Of a stretch of 64,000 nucleotides of DNA, positions 33,666 through 44,528 are shown piece by piece. A program made the translations under genes and the position numbers. Location of the stretch: contig CM043960.1 of the NCBI GenBank assembly GCA_014529385.2, positions 34,364,396 to 34,428,395 of the forward strand, given 5' to 3'. How positions within the stretch are numbered: the first letter of the stretch is position 1; each line of letters starts with the position of its first letter. A model generated the notes under the pieces. It made no database searches. It had not been told where the DNA came from and saw only the letters and a program-made list of their open reading frames with translations. The stretch comes from Adiantum capillus-veneris. Taxonomy: Eukaryota > Streptophyta > Polypodiopsida > Polypodiales > Pteridaceae.

Positions 33666-36554
33666 TGTAAGATCCTCCTCTTAGCCTTACTCTTGATGAC
33701 ATATCTAAGCCGTCGACTTTTTGAATACGATCGAGTAAATTTGGTCTATAGTCAAGCACCCGAGCTACCCACGAGACACTTTTGGTTTTCACATGGGAAC
33801 GTGGATATAACCAATGCAAAGCTATCCACGACACACTTTCGGTTTTTACCAATGCATGGGATATTAGCTTTATCTCAAGAAAAAAAAATTGCACACGAAA
33901 GAATAAGGGTAAGGTGAAAAAGTAACTTGTTGAAAAGCAGCTTCTTGAAGAATCCACTTGTTGTTGAAAAATAGCTTGTAGAAAAAGCACTTGTTGAACA
34001 GTAGCTTATTGAATTGAAAAATTAGCCACTTGTTGAAAAGTAGCTTATTGAATTGAAAAAGTAGCCACTTATTGGAAAAGTAGCTTCATGCATAAGTCAC
34101 TTGTCGGGAAAGTAGCTTCTTGCATAAGCCACTTGTAAGAAAAGTAGCTTCTTGCATAAGACACTTGTCAAGAAATTAGCTTCTTGCATAAGTAGCTTAT
34201 TGGAGAAGTTTTGAGAAGGAAGAAAGCATATCATGGTATGCAAAAGTAAATTATCACGATAGATTAAGAGCCTTATAAAAATAAGTTTAAAAGGAGGCCT
34301 TCCCTACTTATAAAACACTTTGCTTCACTCCATTTCTCTACACATTTTGAAAGTACAAGCTTGATAGTGAGCTATGAAAGCCATAGCTAATCCTCCTTCT
34401 TCATACACAACCTACATACACCTCTCTCCTCAAAAGAATCCATAACCATAATCCAAATTACCATTACACTCTTCACCTTCTCTCTCCTACCTACAAGCTT
34501 TCCATAGCTTCAATTTTCTTAACCTCTCTCTATTCCCATAACCAAATTGGTGGTTTTTAAGCAAAGGGAAGCGGAGAAGAATTGGTGACATCAATACATC
34601 TCATCGTTGCTCTTCCAAAGCAAGGAGAACACCCTACTAAAGACACATTAAGTTCCCAAACCATAAGCCTCTTCTAGCAACATAATTAATCATCTCCACG
34701 GTAGTAAAGGTACGCCTAAATCCTTTCTTAAAGAAGAATTTGTTGATCATTCATACACTATTACATGAATATTTTACGATAGACTAGCATGTCCACTCTT
34801 AGGAACTTTGCCATTTTTACACTACTATACAAAGAAGGGTTTTACTCTGGCATAAGCACTCAAAGGAAGTTTTGATTAATTACCTAGGATTGCAAGTTGG
34901 TGCATTTGGAAGTTTTGTGTGTACCACGCATAGACACACCAAGAGAAACTCATTATAGAAAGCATATGCATTGTTCATTTCAAGTTTGTCTCCTTTCAAG
35001 TTTGTTTTGCAAATTCGAAGGGGGGAGTAAGGGGCTAGCTCCAGGGATGTCGTGATCGTGTCGCTTGAACATAAAACTCCCAACGCTTCCATGGAGATGC
35101 CCCATGGATGGCAATGATGAAAAGGGACCAAAATGGGATTCATCGAAGTCGGGGTTAACTCGAAACTTTCGTCGAGACAAAACGTTAAAATTCCAAGAGA
35201 TTCGTTGATTTCTAAGGTCTTGTTTTGAGTAGAAAATTAAAAGAAAGTAGGAATTAAAGAATTATAGCTCAAGGAGCTTAATCTAAATTTAAACTAGGAT
35301 TAAAAAACTTTATCGAGAAGATTGACGGAGATAGCCCTAACATACCATAGAGATTTAAGTGTGACCTTGTCTTCATGTTTGGAAAAAGGTTGGCGTAGGT
35401 GTTTACCTGTGGAATACAATGAGGGGATGGTCCTTTTTGGCTAGGATTGATAACAGTTGGTCTATTCTTTGAGTTCAGGTTCATTCATTGCCCTAGAAAT
35501 GGGATTCAATGGGAGTGTGTCCCGGCCGGGTGGATGTGACTCGGGATGCGTCTGGAAATTGGCCTAGTCCGGGTAGGCCTGATGTCGACGGGAAAAGGAG
35601 GAAGAAAAAAGGATCCATGGAGGGATCATGATAAGGGAGGAGGATGTGATTTAAATTAAACCTAAAGTAGATTATCTTTGAAGCCTTTCCCACACAAGAT
35701 AAATAAAAAATAAGAAGTGGAATCTGTGTAAAGGCGCTGCCTCCACACGTGGCGGAGGAGACAGGATATCCGAGTCCTAGGACGAGGATAGGGATATGCC
35801 TGGAGAAGTATATGTGATTGCTTAAAAGATAACTATATAATTTTACTAATATTAAAGGAAAAAGGAAGTAAGAATATTCTATAAAGGAAAAAGGTGGGAC
35901 GACCTGATAAATACACATTTGCAAGGGTATGCAACAGTTTGCATGCTGCTTTCAAATGCTTGAAATGTATTCTTGGTTTGACGTGATTGGAAAACTGTTT
36001 TCTAGTATCATAGTATTACCTTGGGAAGGTGCATTTATCAAACGGTTTGGTGGGTGGGCGGATTCCGGAGGGTTAATTGTTGGCTAGAAAGTTGAACCCA
36101 ATGTTATGTTGTCCTAGAAGTAAATTCAATAGCTGGGGAAAGGGATTCCGATCTACGGAGCGGGAGAAAAACTTGGGATCGAGGGATTCGTGTAGATTAT
36201 AATGCACTCACCTTAGGGGAACACATTGATGGCTGTGCTCGATCATAATCGGGAAGAAAGCGTCAATGACCTTGAACCAAGGGTGAATTAGAGAACTCCC
36301 ACCAGTTGACCCTGGAAGGTTGAGTTCCAAGTTAGTCTGATGACTTCGATTGGTAAGTTTGATCGGTAAGCATAGGTTCTTTGGGGATAAGGGATCCATA
36401 TGAGAGAAATTGAATGTCATCACCCCCTTGAGTCGGCATAGAAGAGCAGGAGAAGTCATATCTTGGTGTCGGTCTCAAGCGAAGGGATGTCGGAGATCAC
36501 GGTGTATCCATGTGGAGAGGGTACAGCCGGTGGTCCTCGGGCATGGCCCTCACA
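33666..36554 (+). repeat. P 5' LTR
   Basis: 2889 bp. A TATA box (TATAAAA at 34309-34315) implies about 640 bp of U3. U3 holds an array of roughly 25-bp units around AAGTAGCTTCTTGCATAAG (33925-34205). Against the 3' LTR it lacks about 125 bp near 35640, consistent with a deletion between short direct repeats (GATTTAA). Confidence 0.9.
33925..34205 (+). repeat. Tandem array in P U3
   Basis: About ten degenerate units alternating between (A)AAAGTAGCTT and GCCACTTGT phrases, just upstream of the TATA box. The array is shared, with fewer units, by the 3' LTR at about 61000-61175. The position suits promoter-strength repeats, which is an inference. Confidence 0.7.
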
Positions 36555-36556
36555 AG

Positions 36557-36568
36557 TGGTATCAGAGC
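36557..36568 (+). promoter_or_regulatory. P primer-binding site (initiator Met tRNA)
   Basis: TGGTATCAGAGC, two bases after the 5' LTR. Confidence 0.95.
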
Positions 36569-36640
36569 GCGGTTTCTGTCCTTGGATAGATAAAGGTCTT
36601 AATTGACAGTTGTAGAAAAGAGTGAGATGATGAAAAATAA

Positions 36641-36955
36641 CTTCTCAAATTACATGAAATCTTTCAGACGACGTGGACCTCTCAAGAAGAGGAAGTACTG
36701 GAATTGTTCAAAAACAAATGGAAGAAGCAACTATGGAAACAAGTTGGTGAGGCTATATGCACTCGCAAGTCACTTTCTTCTCGAGTCCACAGACTTGTAT
36801 TTTCTGTGACTGGTAACCTTAAGACTTTAAAGTCCGTACTATCGAATCAAGGGATGGAAGAACTTGATGTCTTGAAATTACTAAAAAAGTGCAAGCCTAT
36901 ATCAGTAATTATTTTCCCAAGATTAAAATTTTTTGGCATAATAGGAAAAAAATAA
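36641..36955 (+). CDS. ATG-less ORF upstream of the lost gag in P
   Basis: The frame is open from 36641 (after TAA at 36638) to a stop at 36953, about 104 codons, with no ATG in its first half. The predicted product is basic and probably helical (EEEVLELFKNKWKKQLWKQV). It lies where gag should start but has no gag motif that I recognise. N also has an ATG-less frame in this position (55536-56039), so it may be an accessory-protein exon. It could also be the N-terminal part of a diverged gag. Confidence 0.4.
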   Translation, partial: LLKLHEIFQTTWTSQEEEVLELFKNKWKKQLWKQVGEAICTRKSLSSRVHRLVFSVTGNLKTLKSVLSNQGMEELDVLKLLKKCKPISVIIFPRLKFFGIIGKK

Positions 36956-36989
36956 ATTAAATTTTTTTAAGAAAACAAAGATTTAGAAT

Positions 36990-38690
36990 CCTAAAGATGG
37001 GCCAATTTGAAGGAATCCTAGGGATGGATTGGCTGAGTAAAAATAAAGCCAACATCCATTGCAGTGAAGGAAGCATCTCTTTTTCAAACTCAAAGGGTGA
37101 ACAAGTCTTAGTGCAAGGCAGAACAGGGAAAGCTCCCCTGAAGGTGGTCAAAGCCAGTTGTTTGGTTAAGGGGTTAAAGAAAGGACTGTCAATTTATGTT
37201 ATAAGACTCAATAAACCAGAGACCAAATCAGGAGAATTAGAGCCTAAATGGCTAAATGAATATCAAGATATTTTTCAAGAGGAATTGACAACTCTTCCAC
37301 CGCCTAGGGAATTAGTGCACAAGATCTAGCTCATTCCTGGTGCCCAAAGAATAGCAAGGACTCCCTACAAGATGTCACCTTGTGAATCCATAGAACTGAA
37401 GAATCAGTTGACTCAGCTTTTGGAACAAGGTTTCATCAAACCCAGTGTCTCTCCCTGGGGTTCTCTTGTACTCTTCCAAAGAAAGAAAGATGGAACATTC
37501 AGACTTTGCATAGATTTTTGAGGCCTAAATCAATGCATTATCAAGAACAAGTATCCCTTGCCTCGCATAGATGAGCTGCTTGATCAACTCAATGGTTCCA
37601 AATTTTTCACCAAGATTGATCTCAGCTCAGGCTATTACCAAGTTGGGATAAAAAGGGAGGATATTCCAAAAACAGCTTTCAACACAAGGTTTCCATTATG
37701 AGTTCACCATCATGCCTTTTGGCCTAACTAATGTCCCTGCCACATTTAACCGTCTCATGACTGACGTCTTCTGGACAGAGTTAGATGATTTTGTTCTAGT
37801 CTTCTTTGATGACATCCTTATATATTCAAAGACTAGAGAAGATCACGAACGGCATGTACGCCATGTCTTGGAGATTCTAATAAAAGCCCAACTCTACGCC
37901 AAGCGGAGCAAATGCTCTTTCTTTGTAGAGAAGGTTGCCTATTTGGGATACATAGTTTCAAAGGATGGTCTTTCTCCCAACCTAGCTAAGGTGGAATCTG
38001 TAGTTCAATGGCCCATTTCCAAGACTGTTTCAGAGGTACGAGGATTCCTTGGCCTAACAAGATGGTGTAGAGTATTTATCAAAAACTATGCACTCATCGC
38101 AGGCCCTCTCACTAAACTCACTAAGAAAGAGGGACCCTTTATCTGGTCTGAGAAGAGAGATAGAGCCTTCAACAAATTAAAGGAGATCTTGGCCAGTGAA
38201 CCTGTTCTCAAACTTCCAGATCTTCAAAAGGCCTTTGAAGTGATAGTGGATGCTTGCATAAAGGTATAGGTGGAATCCTACAGCAAGAAGGCCATCCCAT
38301 AGCCTATGAATCATGACAGCTCAGGATTCATGAGAAGAATTATCTCACCCATGACCTCAAACTACTAGTTGTGGTTCATGCCTTTAAAAAGTGGAGACAC
38401 TATCTTCTAGGTCAGATGTTTGAGCTTGTTACTGACCACAAAAGTCTCAAGTGGATTTTCACCCAGCGAGATCTCAATATGCGACAAAGGCGATGGGTTG
38501 AATTTCTCTAAGAGTTCACTTTTGAGATCAAATTTAGACCAGGCAAGGAAAATCAAGCTGCAGACGCACTGAATCGACGAGTAGTGGCCCTTGCCATTAC
38601 ATTAGTCCATTCAACTCTATTCAAGGAAGTTCAAAATACCCTCCAAACCGATGAGCAATTTGGTCCGTTGATCCAAGAAATCTAATCTCA
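36990..38690 (+). pseudogene. P protease, reverse transcriptase and RNase H
   Basis: Begins inside the protease ([18 protein letters not shown]); the catalytic D-S/T-G and all of gag are missing. RT motifs: [43 protein letters not shown], and VFFDDILIYSK with both catalytic Asp present. RNase [21 protein letters not shown]. Breaks are a TAG at 37327, a TGA at 37519 (where Arg is usual, consistent with CGA to TGA), a frameshift near 37690, another near 38260, and further stops. Inactive. Confidence 0.9.
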
Positions 38691-38699
38691 AGTTCAAAA

Positions 38700-39304
38700 T
38701 ATATATTTAGAAGACTACTCTATTAAAGATGGACTCTTATTCTTCAGGAATCGATTGTGCATACCTACATGCTTAAGGATGCAAATACTAAAGGAAGCTC
38801 ATGAAACTCCCCTTGCAGCTCACCCAGGTTATCACAAAATGTTTACTTCTCTTAAACAAAATTTATACTGGCCTAAGATGAAAAAGGATACCTTAAAGTA
38901 TGTTAAGGAGTGTTTGGTATGCCAGAAGGTGAAGGTTGAAAGAGTTCAGATTCTTGGGAAGCTACAACCATTCGATATACCTGCAATGAAGTGGGAGTGC
39001 ATCGGTATGGATTTTGTAACAGGGTTACCCAAGTGGTGGATAAACTCACCAAAGTAGATCACCTTGTCCTTAGCAAAACCACTACCTCTGCAGCCGATAT
39101 TGCTCAAATTTTTATTAAAAAAATTATCAAATTACATGGAATACCTGCTAGGATAATTAGTGATTGTGATGCCAAGTTTACCTCTAAGTTTTGGAAGGCC
39201 ATGTTCCAATCCTTAGGCACTCAATTAAACCTGAGTTCAGCCTATCATCCAAAGACAGATGGACAAACCGAAAGAGTTAATCAAGTCATAGAAGATATAT
39301 TGAG
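38700..39304 (+). pseudogene. P integrase, N-terminal and core part
   Basis: The zinc-binding region is readable as HPGYHKMFTSLKQNLYW ... CLVCQ at about 38800-38930. The core follows with GMDFVTGLPK (first Asp), IISDCDAKFTSKFW (second Asp) and HPKTDGQTERVNQVIEDI (Glu). A frameshift lies near 39040-39060. The reading stops where N inserted, a few codons after the catalytic Glu motif; the TTGAG duplication lies at 39300-39304. Confidence 0.9.
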
Positions 39305-42070
39305 TGTGAGGTCCCCACCCCGTCGTATCAAACAACGGATCTGATGGTAAACCCGGTGGCCACTAGATCTATAGCGGAAGCAAACAAAATGGTTCAGGAT
39401 TCAACTAGCGGACAATCTCTCATCACAAAGTGAGTCGAGTTCGAGCCTACTAGCAACGAGATCTAGCTCCACCTCGCAGGGGAAGTGTACTTAACTATCT
39501 AGCGATCCTATGACCCACCTTCCAAGAGGAGAGAAGCCTCGAGTGCCTTTTTCCCCATGTTTCAGAGGCACGTACTCTCGAGAATTCCCCACTCTAGGGG
39601 CAATGAGCATTACTAATATCGAGTAAGCACTATGGGGACAGAGAGTTCCCGACCAATCGGGACCACCCATCTCGTAGGCATTGGCAACCTGAGCCAAGCC
39701 CCCACTTTCCACCCCCACACTCACACTTCCTCGTGTGACCTAATTACTACCACAAAGGTTGTTCAACATAAATATTCCTTGTTTAAATCCGAATCACATG
39801 GTTCGTTAAAACAGCCCTTCAACCAGTATTGCAAACAACACCAAGACAGAATTCTAGTAAAAATTCTACTCAAACTTATTCATAAACGTTCCAATGTTCT
39901 GGAGGTACAACATCCCCCCTCCAGCGAGAGTTCACTCCTCCCGTTGTCGCCTAGCTTCTCATACAACTAGGTATGTCCACCGCATAGAAAGCACGTCATA
40001 GACACTCCCACCGCATAGAAAGCAAGACGTGGGTTCCCACCGCATAGAAAGCAAGTCGTGGGTATCCACCGCATAGAAAGCAAGACGTGGATTCAAGAAC
40101 CCTAACGAGGAACTCTGTCCCCTGTGATCAGTAGGGGGGTCAGGACGGATTCAACATTGGAAAAAAAAGGAACATGTCCAGCTAAATTTTCCCTAGCAAA
40201 CATTCTTTCCTCTTGCAAACAGCATACCCATCAATCATTTCTTTCCTACTTTATACTTAAATGTACTATGCATTCAATGCCGAGGTTTCTGTCGGATTTC
40301 TCCAACATGTTCGGGGATATGTTAATTCCTAACTAATCGTATGCAATGTTAATTAAACAACTTGAATATAAATTGGGACCTACCTCTTCCATTTCTTCGT
40401 CAATAGCCCATGAGACTCGCCGGTATTTGCTCGTCAATGGGAGCCTTCCCCTTCCCGTTGACATTGCTCGCTCCTGCTTCGCGATCATGGGCACCACCGA
40501 AGCGCGTCCTCTTAACCGGGGCCATTTTTCACTACTTTAAATGATTAGCTTGGAGAAAGAGCTAAGGTTCACAAGCATCATAACAGTCCAATGGGTAGAT
40601 TAGTGACATCAATTAATCCCTCCTATATGAGAGTCTAGATTTCTTTCATAAAGCAATCATTAAGGATGGCACATAATCCTATGGGAACCGGCTCTAAGAT
40701 AATTATTCGGCTTACTTGATCAAGAATAATTAGGATTTCACTATTGCAATTACCAGAGAATTGGATTAAGTATGATTAAACTATTTCCTAGCAACTAGAT
40801 GATGCAGATTTACTCTATGCATATGTGTGAGGAAAAACCAATTCTTAGAGACTTATTGACGGATTAATTTCTCCTTAATTATGTCTTAATGCATAAGAGA
40901 AATGAATTCAATTAAGCTACAATGTTAATGAGTGATTACAATAGTGATTCTCTTCAATCTGCACAAATACTAGCTTACCGATTAATTACTATGCTATCTA
41001 GAGAGAGAAGATTCTGATAATTATGCTCTAATCATTAATTGAGAGTGAAGAATGGCTGATAATTCAGCTATGGAATGATGATTACATAATAGAGTACGAA
41101 TAAGGAGAATTTAGAGAATAGTCATAGAGATTCTCGACTAGGAATAAGCATAATAGACAAGGAATTTAGATGGTAGAGAAAAAGATTTACAGGTGGCATT
41201 AATTAAACTATCGTTATCGTGTTTAAGAGCTGGTAATCTTCTCGATTTTCTGATCTAATCGAGCTTCTTGAGATGAAAATTCGGCAGTACCTCCCTCCTA
41301 GCTTCTTCTTCAATAGGTGTATGATTCGACAGCACCTCCCCAATGTATGTGGGTGTGTGTGTATGCACTGTGTGTGTGTGATCATAAGTGTGTGTGTGTG
41401 TGTATGCAGGTCTTTAAATAGGCTCCTACAGGCTGAAAATCAATCTGGGTTGCTAAATGCATCTGGGAGCTTCTCCAGTTAAGCATGGCAAGTCCAGTTC
41501 TCTGCCCACCAAGTGTCAGGTTGGCTTGGTTAACTGGTTCGGAGACTGAGTTGCAGGCTTGGTAGCTTTCCCAAGACTCCCACAAAGCAAGAGGGCGCCC
41601 CCTAGCTGCTAAAGCTGATCTGGAGTGGCCTGGGACTTGTTCCCACACAGTCCCGGGCCCCCGGTGCCTCCCTGGACAATTTTTAGGAAATTTGGTTCTA
41701 GGCTAAAACGGGTCATACGAATCGGATTTTGATGCCGTAAATTGCCATACGAAGCTCTAACTAAGGCGTACTGGCCCGAGTACCTGCCATACTTAGCGGC
41801 CCCTCGGGTCCGAAAATGCATTTTTTTCAAATTTGGGGTACGGGTGCAGATTTTCGAGACGGTCGAAACTGGACGGGTCGGGTGACCAAAAACTTACTAT
41901 TTTTGGAATTTTTTCACAAAAATTATTTTAATTCACATTTTGAAGCTTTATAACATTTTAAACATCATGGCATTGACAGAATCTGGAAAACTGCTAAAAA
42001 TAGTAACTTATTCCATTGTATTCATTTCGTGGTACAAGGGTGCTCTTGTGATCGGGTCAGATACCTTACA
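39305..42070 (-). repeat. N 3' LTR (left copy)
   Basis: Nearly identical to the right copy; differences are scattered point changes and small indels. One is an extra base near 40425 that breaks the LTR exon frame intact in the 5' LTR. Confidence 0.95.
39965..40096 (-). repeat. Tandem repeat in N LTR (left copy)
   Basis: Four units of about 31 bp, each with CCACCGCATAGAAAGCA followed by a short GACGTGG-like word. The same array is at 56819-56944 in the other LTR. Confidence 0.85.
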
Positions 42071-42082
42071 ACCTCCCCAACG
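42071..42082 (-). promoter_or_regulatory. N polypurine tract
   Basis: On the minus strand TTGGGGAGGT runs straight into the 3' LTR start TGTAAGG. Confidence 0.8.
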
Positions 42083-42101
42083 TGAAAAATTTGAGATGTC
42101 C

Positions 42102-42946
42102 TCATCTCAAGAATGAGTTTGGGTAATGTTTTAAGAGCGTCGACTTGTCTTCCCAAGTTGCATCTTCTTCAGGGTAATCCTTCCACTTTACCAGATGCTC
42201 CGTGATAGTTCTATTGCGTAATTTCCTTTCTCTTGTTTCAAGTACATAGTCAGGTTGGAGTTCGAGAACTCCTTGTGCTGGCATGACTATCTGATCTGAG
42301 TCCAAAAAATTATCAGGGTTAGGAATATAGGGTTTGAGTAAGCTGACATGGAATACATCATGAACCTTCAAGTTTACAGGTAACTTTAGCTTGTAGTCCT
42401 GGTCACTTATAACCTTAACGATCTCAAATGGTCCACAATATCTTGGGCTTAGCTTCTTGTATCTGCCTAGCGATAAATTGCTATTCTTAGGTCGGACTCG
42501 GAGAAAAACCTTATCTCCTTCCTTGAAAGTTCTATCTGTGCGATTCTTATCTGCATAGTGCTTCTGCCTATCTTGAGCTGCCTGAATGTCCTGGCGAATG
42601 GCTCTAGTCTGTGCTTCCATATCTTCTAACATCTTTCTAGAGGCTTCTACTCTGATGGTTGGATCTGAAAAGTTCAGTGGTGCTAAACAGTCCTGTCCGT
42701 AAAGAGCTTTGAAAGGTGACATTCCAATGCTTCTGTGTTCGGAAGAGTTATAAGCATATTCTACCAAAGGTAGATATTGTAACCACTTCTTTGGTTCTTG
42801 CGAACAATAGGCTCTGAGAATGTCCTCGATGACTTGATTAACTCTTTCTGTTTGCCCGTCAGTCTGCGGATGATATGTTGTGCTGAAGGCTAATTGTGAC
42901 CCAATAGATTGGAAAAGAGAGGTCCAAAATTTTGATGTAAACTTGG
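42102..42946 (-). pseudogene. N integrase C-terminal part and chromodomain
   Basis: Resumes at KFTSKFWTSLFQ immediately beyond GP, then YHPQTDGQTERVNQVIEDI with the catalytic Glu, MSPFKALYGQDC, the GPFEIVKVI region of the integrase C-terminal domain, and a chromodomain at the end (ERKLRNRTITEHLVKWKDYP, then EDATWED). Chromodomains guide integration to chromatin marks. The frame of about 280 codons has no stop until 42102; it is a pseudogene only because GP separates it from the rest of pol. Confidence 0.9.
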
Positions 42947-43231
42947 TGTTAACCCTCACGGCACACGGACACCCTATGATCTATAAACGTTGTATTATTT
43001 AGAGTCAGGTACCGGGCTTGTCGGACCAATAGGGAAAGGTAGAGTGATCGTCGATGAGAGGCGCACTTTAACTTGGACATTCAAGGGATTAGTTGGTTAA
43101 GCATGGGCGCCCAAGTGTGAATGGGGTGAGCTCCTATAAAAGCCAACTAAACCTAATTTTTACTCATTCTCTCATTTGTGCAATTGAAGAGTGCTCTTGC
43201 TCCATCTCCATCTTCTTCTTCTTCACCTCCT

Positions 43232-43262
<31 letters not shown>

Positions 43263-43512
43263 GAGAGTGTGTGTGCGATCGAGCATTACGAAGGCACGAC
43301 GGCGGCGAAGCGGTTGAGCGCGGCACGACTGCAGCTTCTTCTTCATCGCGGCGAGGAATCCACCACGAAGGCGAGCGTAGAGCGGTGAGTGACACACCCT
43401 TTGTTTTCTTGAGCTTGCTAGTTTAGGCTTGTTGTGTGCTTGGAGCCGTTTGTGGCTCGCATACGGTGTATTGGCAAGTCCCTTGCTTTGACAGTGCGGC
43501 AAGGAGCGCACA
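42947..43512 (+). repeat. GP 5' LTR
   Basis: TATA box TATAAAA at 43135-43141, preceded by about 190 bp of U3. A GT/GA microsatellite lies at about 43231-43262. The minus- and plus-strand ORFs over it come from low-complexity sequence. Confidence 0.95.
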
Positions 43513-43516
43513 TTTT

Positions 43517-43534
43517 TGGCGCCGCTGCCGGGGA
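43517..43534 (+). promoter_or_regulatory. GP primer-binding site (Asp-tRNA type)
   Basis: TGGCGCCGCTGCCGGGGA, four bases after the LTR, close to the tRNA-Asp site used by the Athila/Tat group of plant gypsy elements and unlike the Met site of P, N and Y. Confidence 0.85.
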
Positions 43535-44528
43535 TATGCCCTACACTAAGCTCGGTTAGCACTTTACGCTTCCTTGTGGTGCAATCTCTATCATAGGAAA
43601 GGCAGGGAAGGAGTGTGTGGAAGGTTTCTGTTTTTTGCGTTTTCTGCAGTTGCTGTCAAGTTTCAATTTCTGCTATTGTCTGTGTTTTTTCAATTTCTGC
43701 AATTTTTGCATTTTCAAGTTCGGCGTTTTCAATTTCTGCAATTTTCTGCAATTTCTGCGTTTTTGCTGCATTTTCTGCAATTTCTGCGTTTTTTCTGCAT
43801 TTTCTGTCAATTTGCTGCAATTTCTGCGTTTTTTCTGCAATTTCTGCAATTTCTGCGTTTTTCTGCATTTTTTTCAATTTCTGCGTTTTTCTGCATCAAA
43901 AAAAAAATAAATAATAATAATTTTGAAAAAAAAAATGTTGAAAAAAAAAAAAAATTTAAAAGGAAAAAAAATTCGGAAATTAAAAACGCGAGCGAGCGGG
44001 CGGCGAAATTTTTTCGAAAATAAAAAAACGTGTCTCTTAAAACGGACGGGTTGGTTTGTATAAAAGGTAGATCGGGATCGGGATCATTTGCCCAAGCCCA
44101 AGCCCAAGCCCAAGCCCAAGCCCAAGCCCAAGCCCAGGCCCAGGCCTCAGTCCTCAGTCTTATGATATATACTAGACTCACTCTTATATAGATACCCTAC
44201 TCCCTCAAGAGAGAATGAGAGCATGTGGGACAAGTCCTCCACTCTCCTCCTTTCTCTTCCCACTTGCACCCTTAGACTTTCTAGTTTGGGCCTAGCTCCC
44301 TACTGGAAATTGACAGTTTTAGGGATTTCGAGGGCATAGAGTGACCAAACGGAGGGCTGTAAAGCACGGCACGACCCTCTGACCGATACGCTCGTTTCGA
44401 GCTATCACACGGCCCATTCCACGACACGCTCTAAAAAATCTAGCAAAAAAACAAACAAAAAACACGCTAAAAACTAGTCACAAGGCCTCCTAGAGCAGCT
44501 TTTTGACACCTTAGGGTATCAAAAGCAC
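43535..44528 (+). other. GP leader with TTTCTGC array and CCCAAG repeat
   Basis: About 1 kb of untranslated leader. 43640-43895 is a degenerate array of TTTCTGCAATTTCTGCG-like units. It is followed by an A-rich stretch (43896-44030) and by about ten CCCAAG hexamers (44092-44151). Several short ORFs over the array (for example 43574-44023) are repeat translations. The U-rich and A-rich blocks could pair in the RNA. Confidence 0.7.

Noticed and set aside
36557-36568. tRNA-like word TGGTATCAGAGC
   Set aside because: It is a primer-binding site next to an LTR, not part of a tRNA gene; no cloverleaf is present.
39965-40096. Regular repeats with spacers that might suggest a CRISPR array
   Set aside because: Four LTR-internal units with similar spacers, duplicated in both LTRs of a plant retrotransposon; no cas genes.
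43574-44023. ORFs rich in Phe-Cys-Asn or Ile-Ser-Ala repeats in three frames
   Set aside because: All frames are translations of the TTTCTGC array in the GP leader.
43807-44181. Trp-Ala repeat protein on the minus strand
   Set aside because: Translation of the CCCAAG hexamer repeat; no surrounding coding signal.
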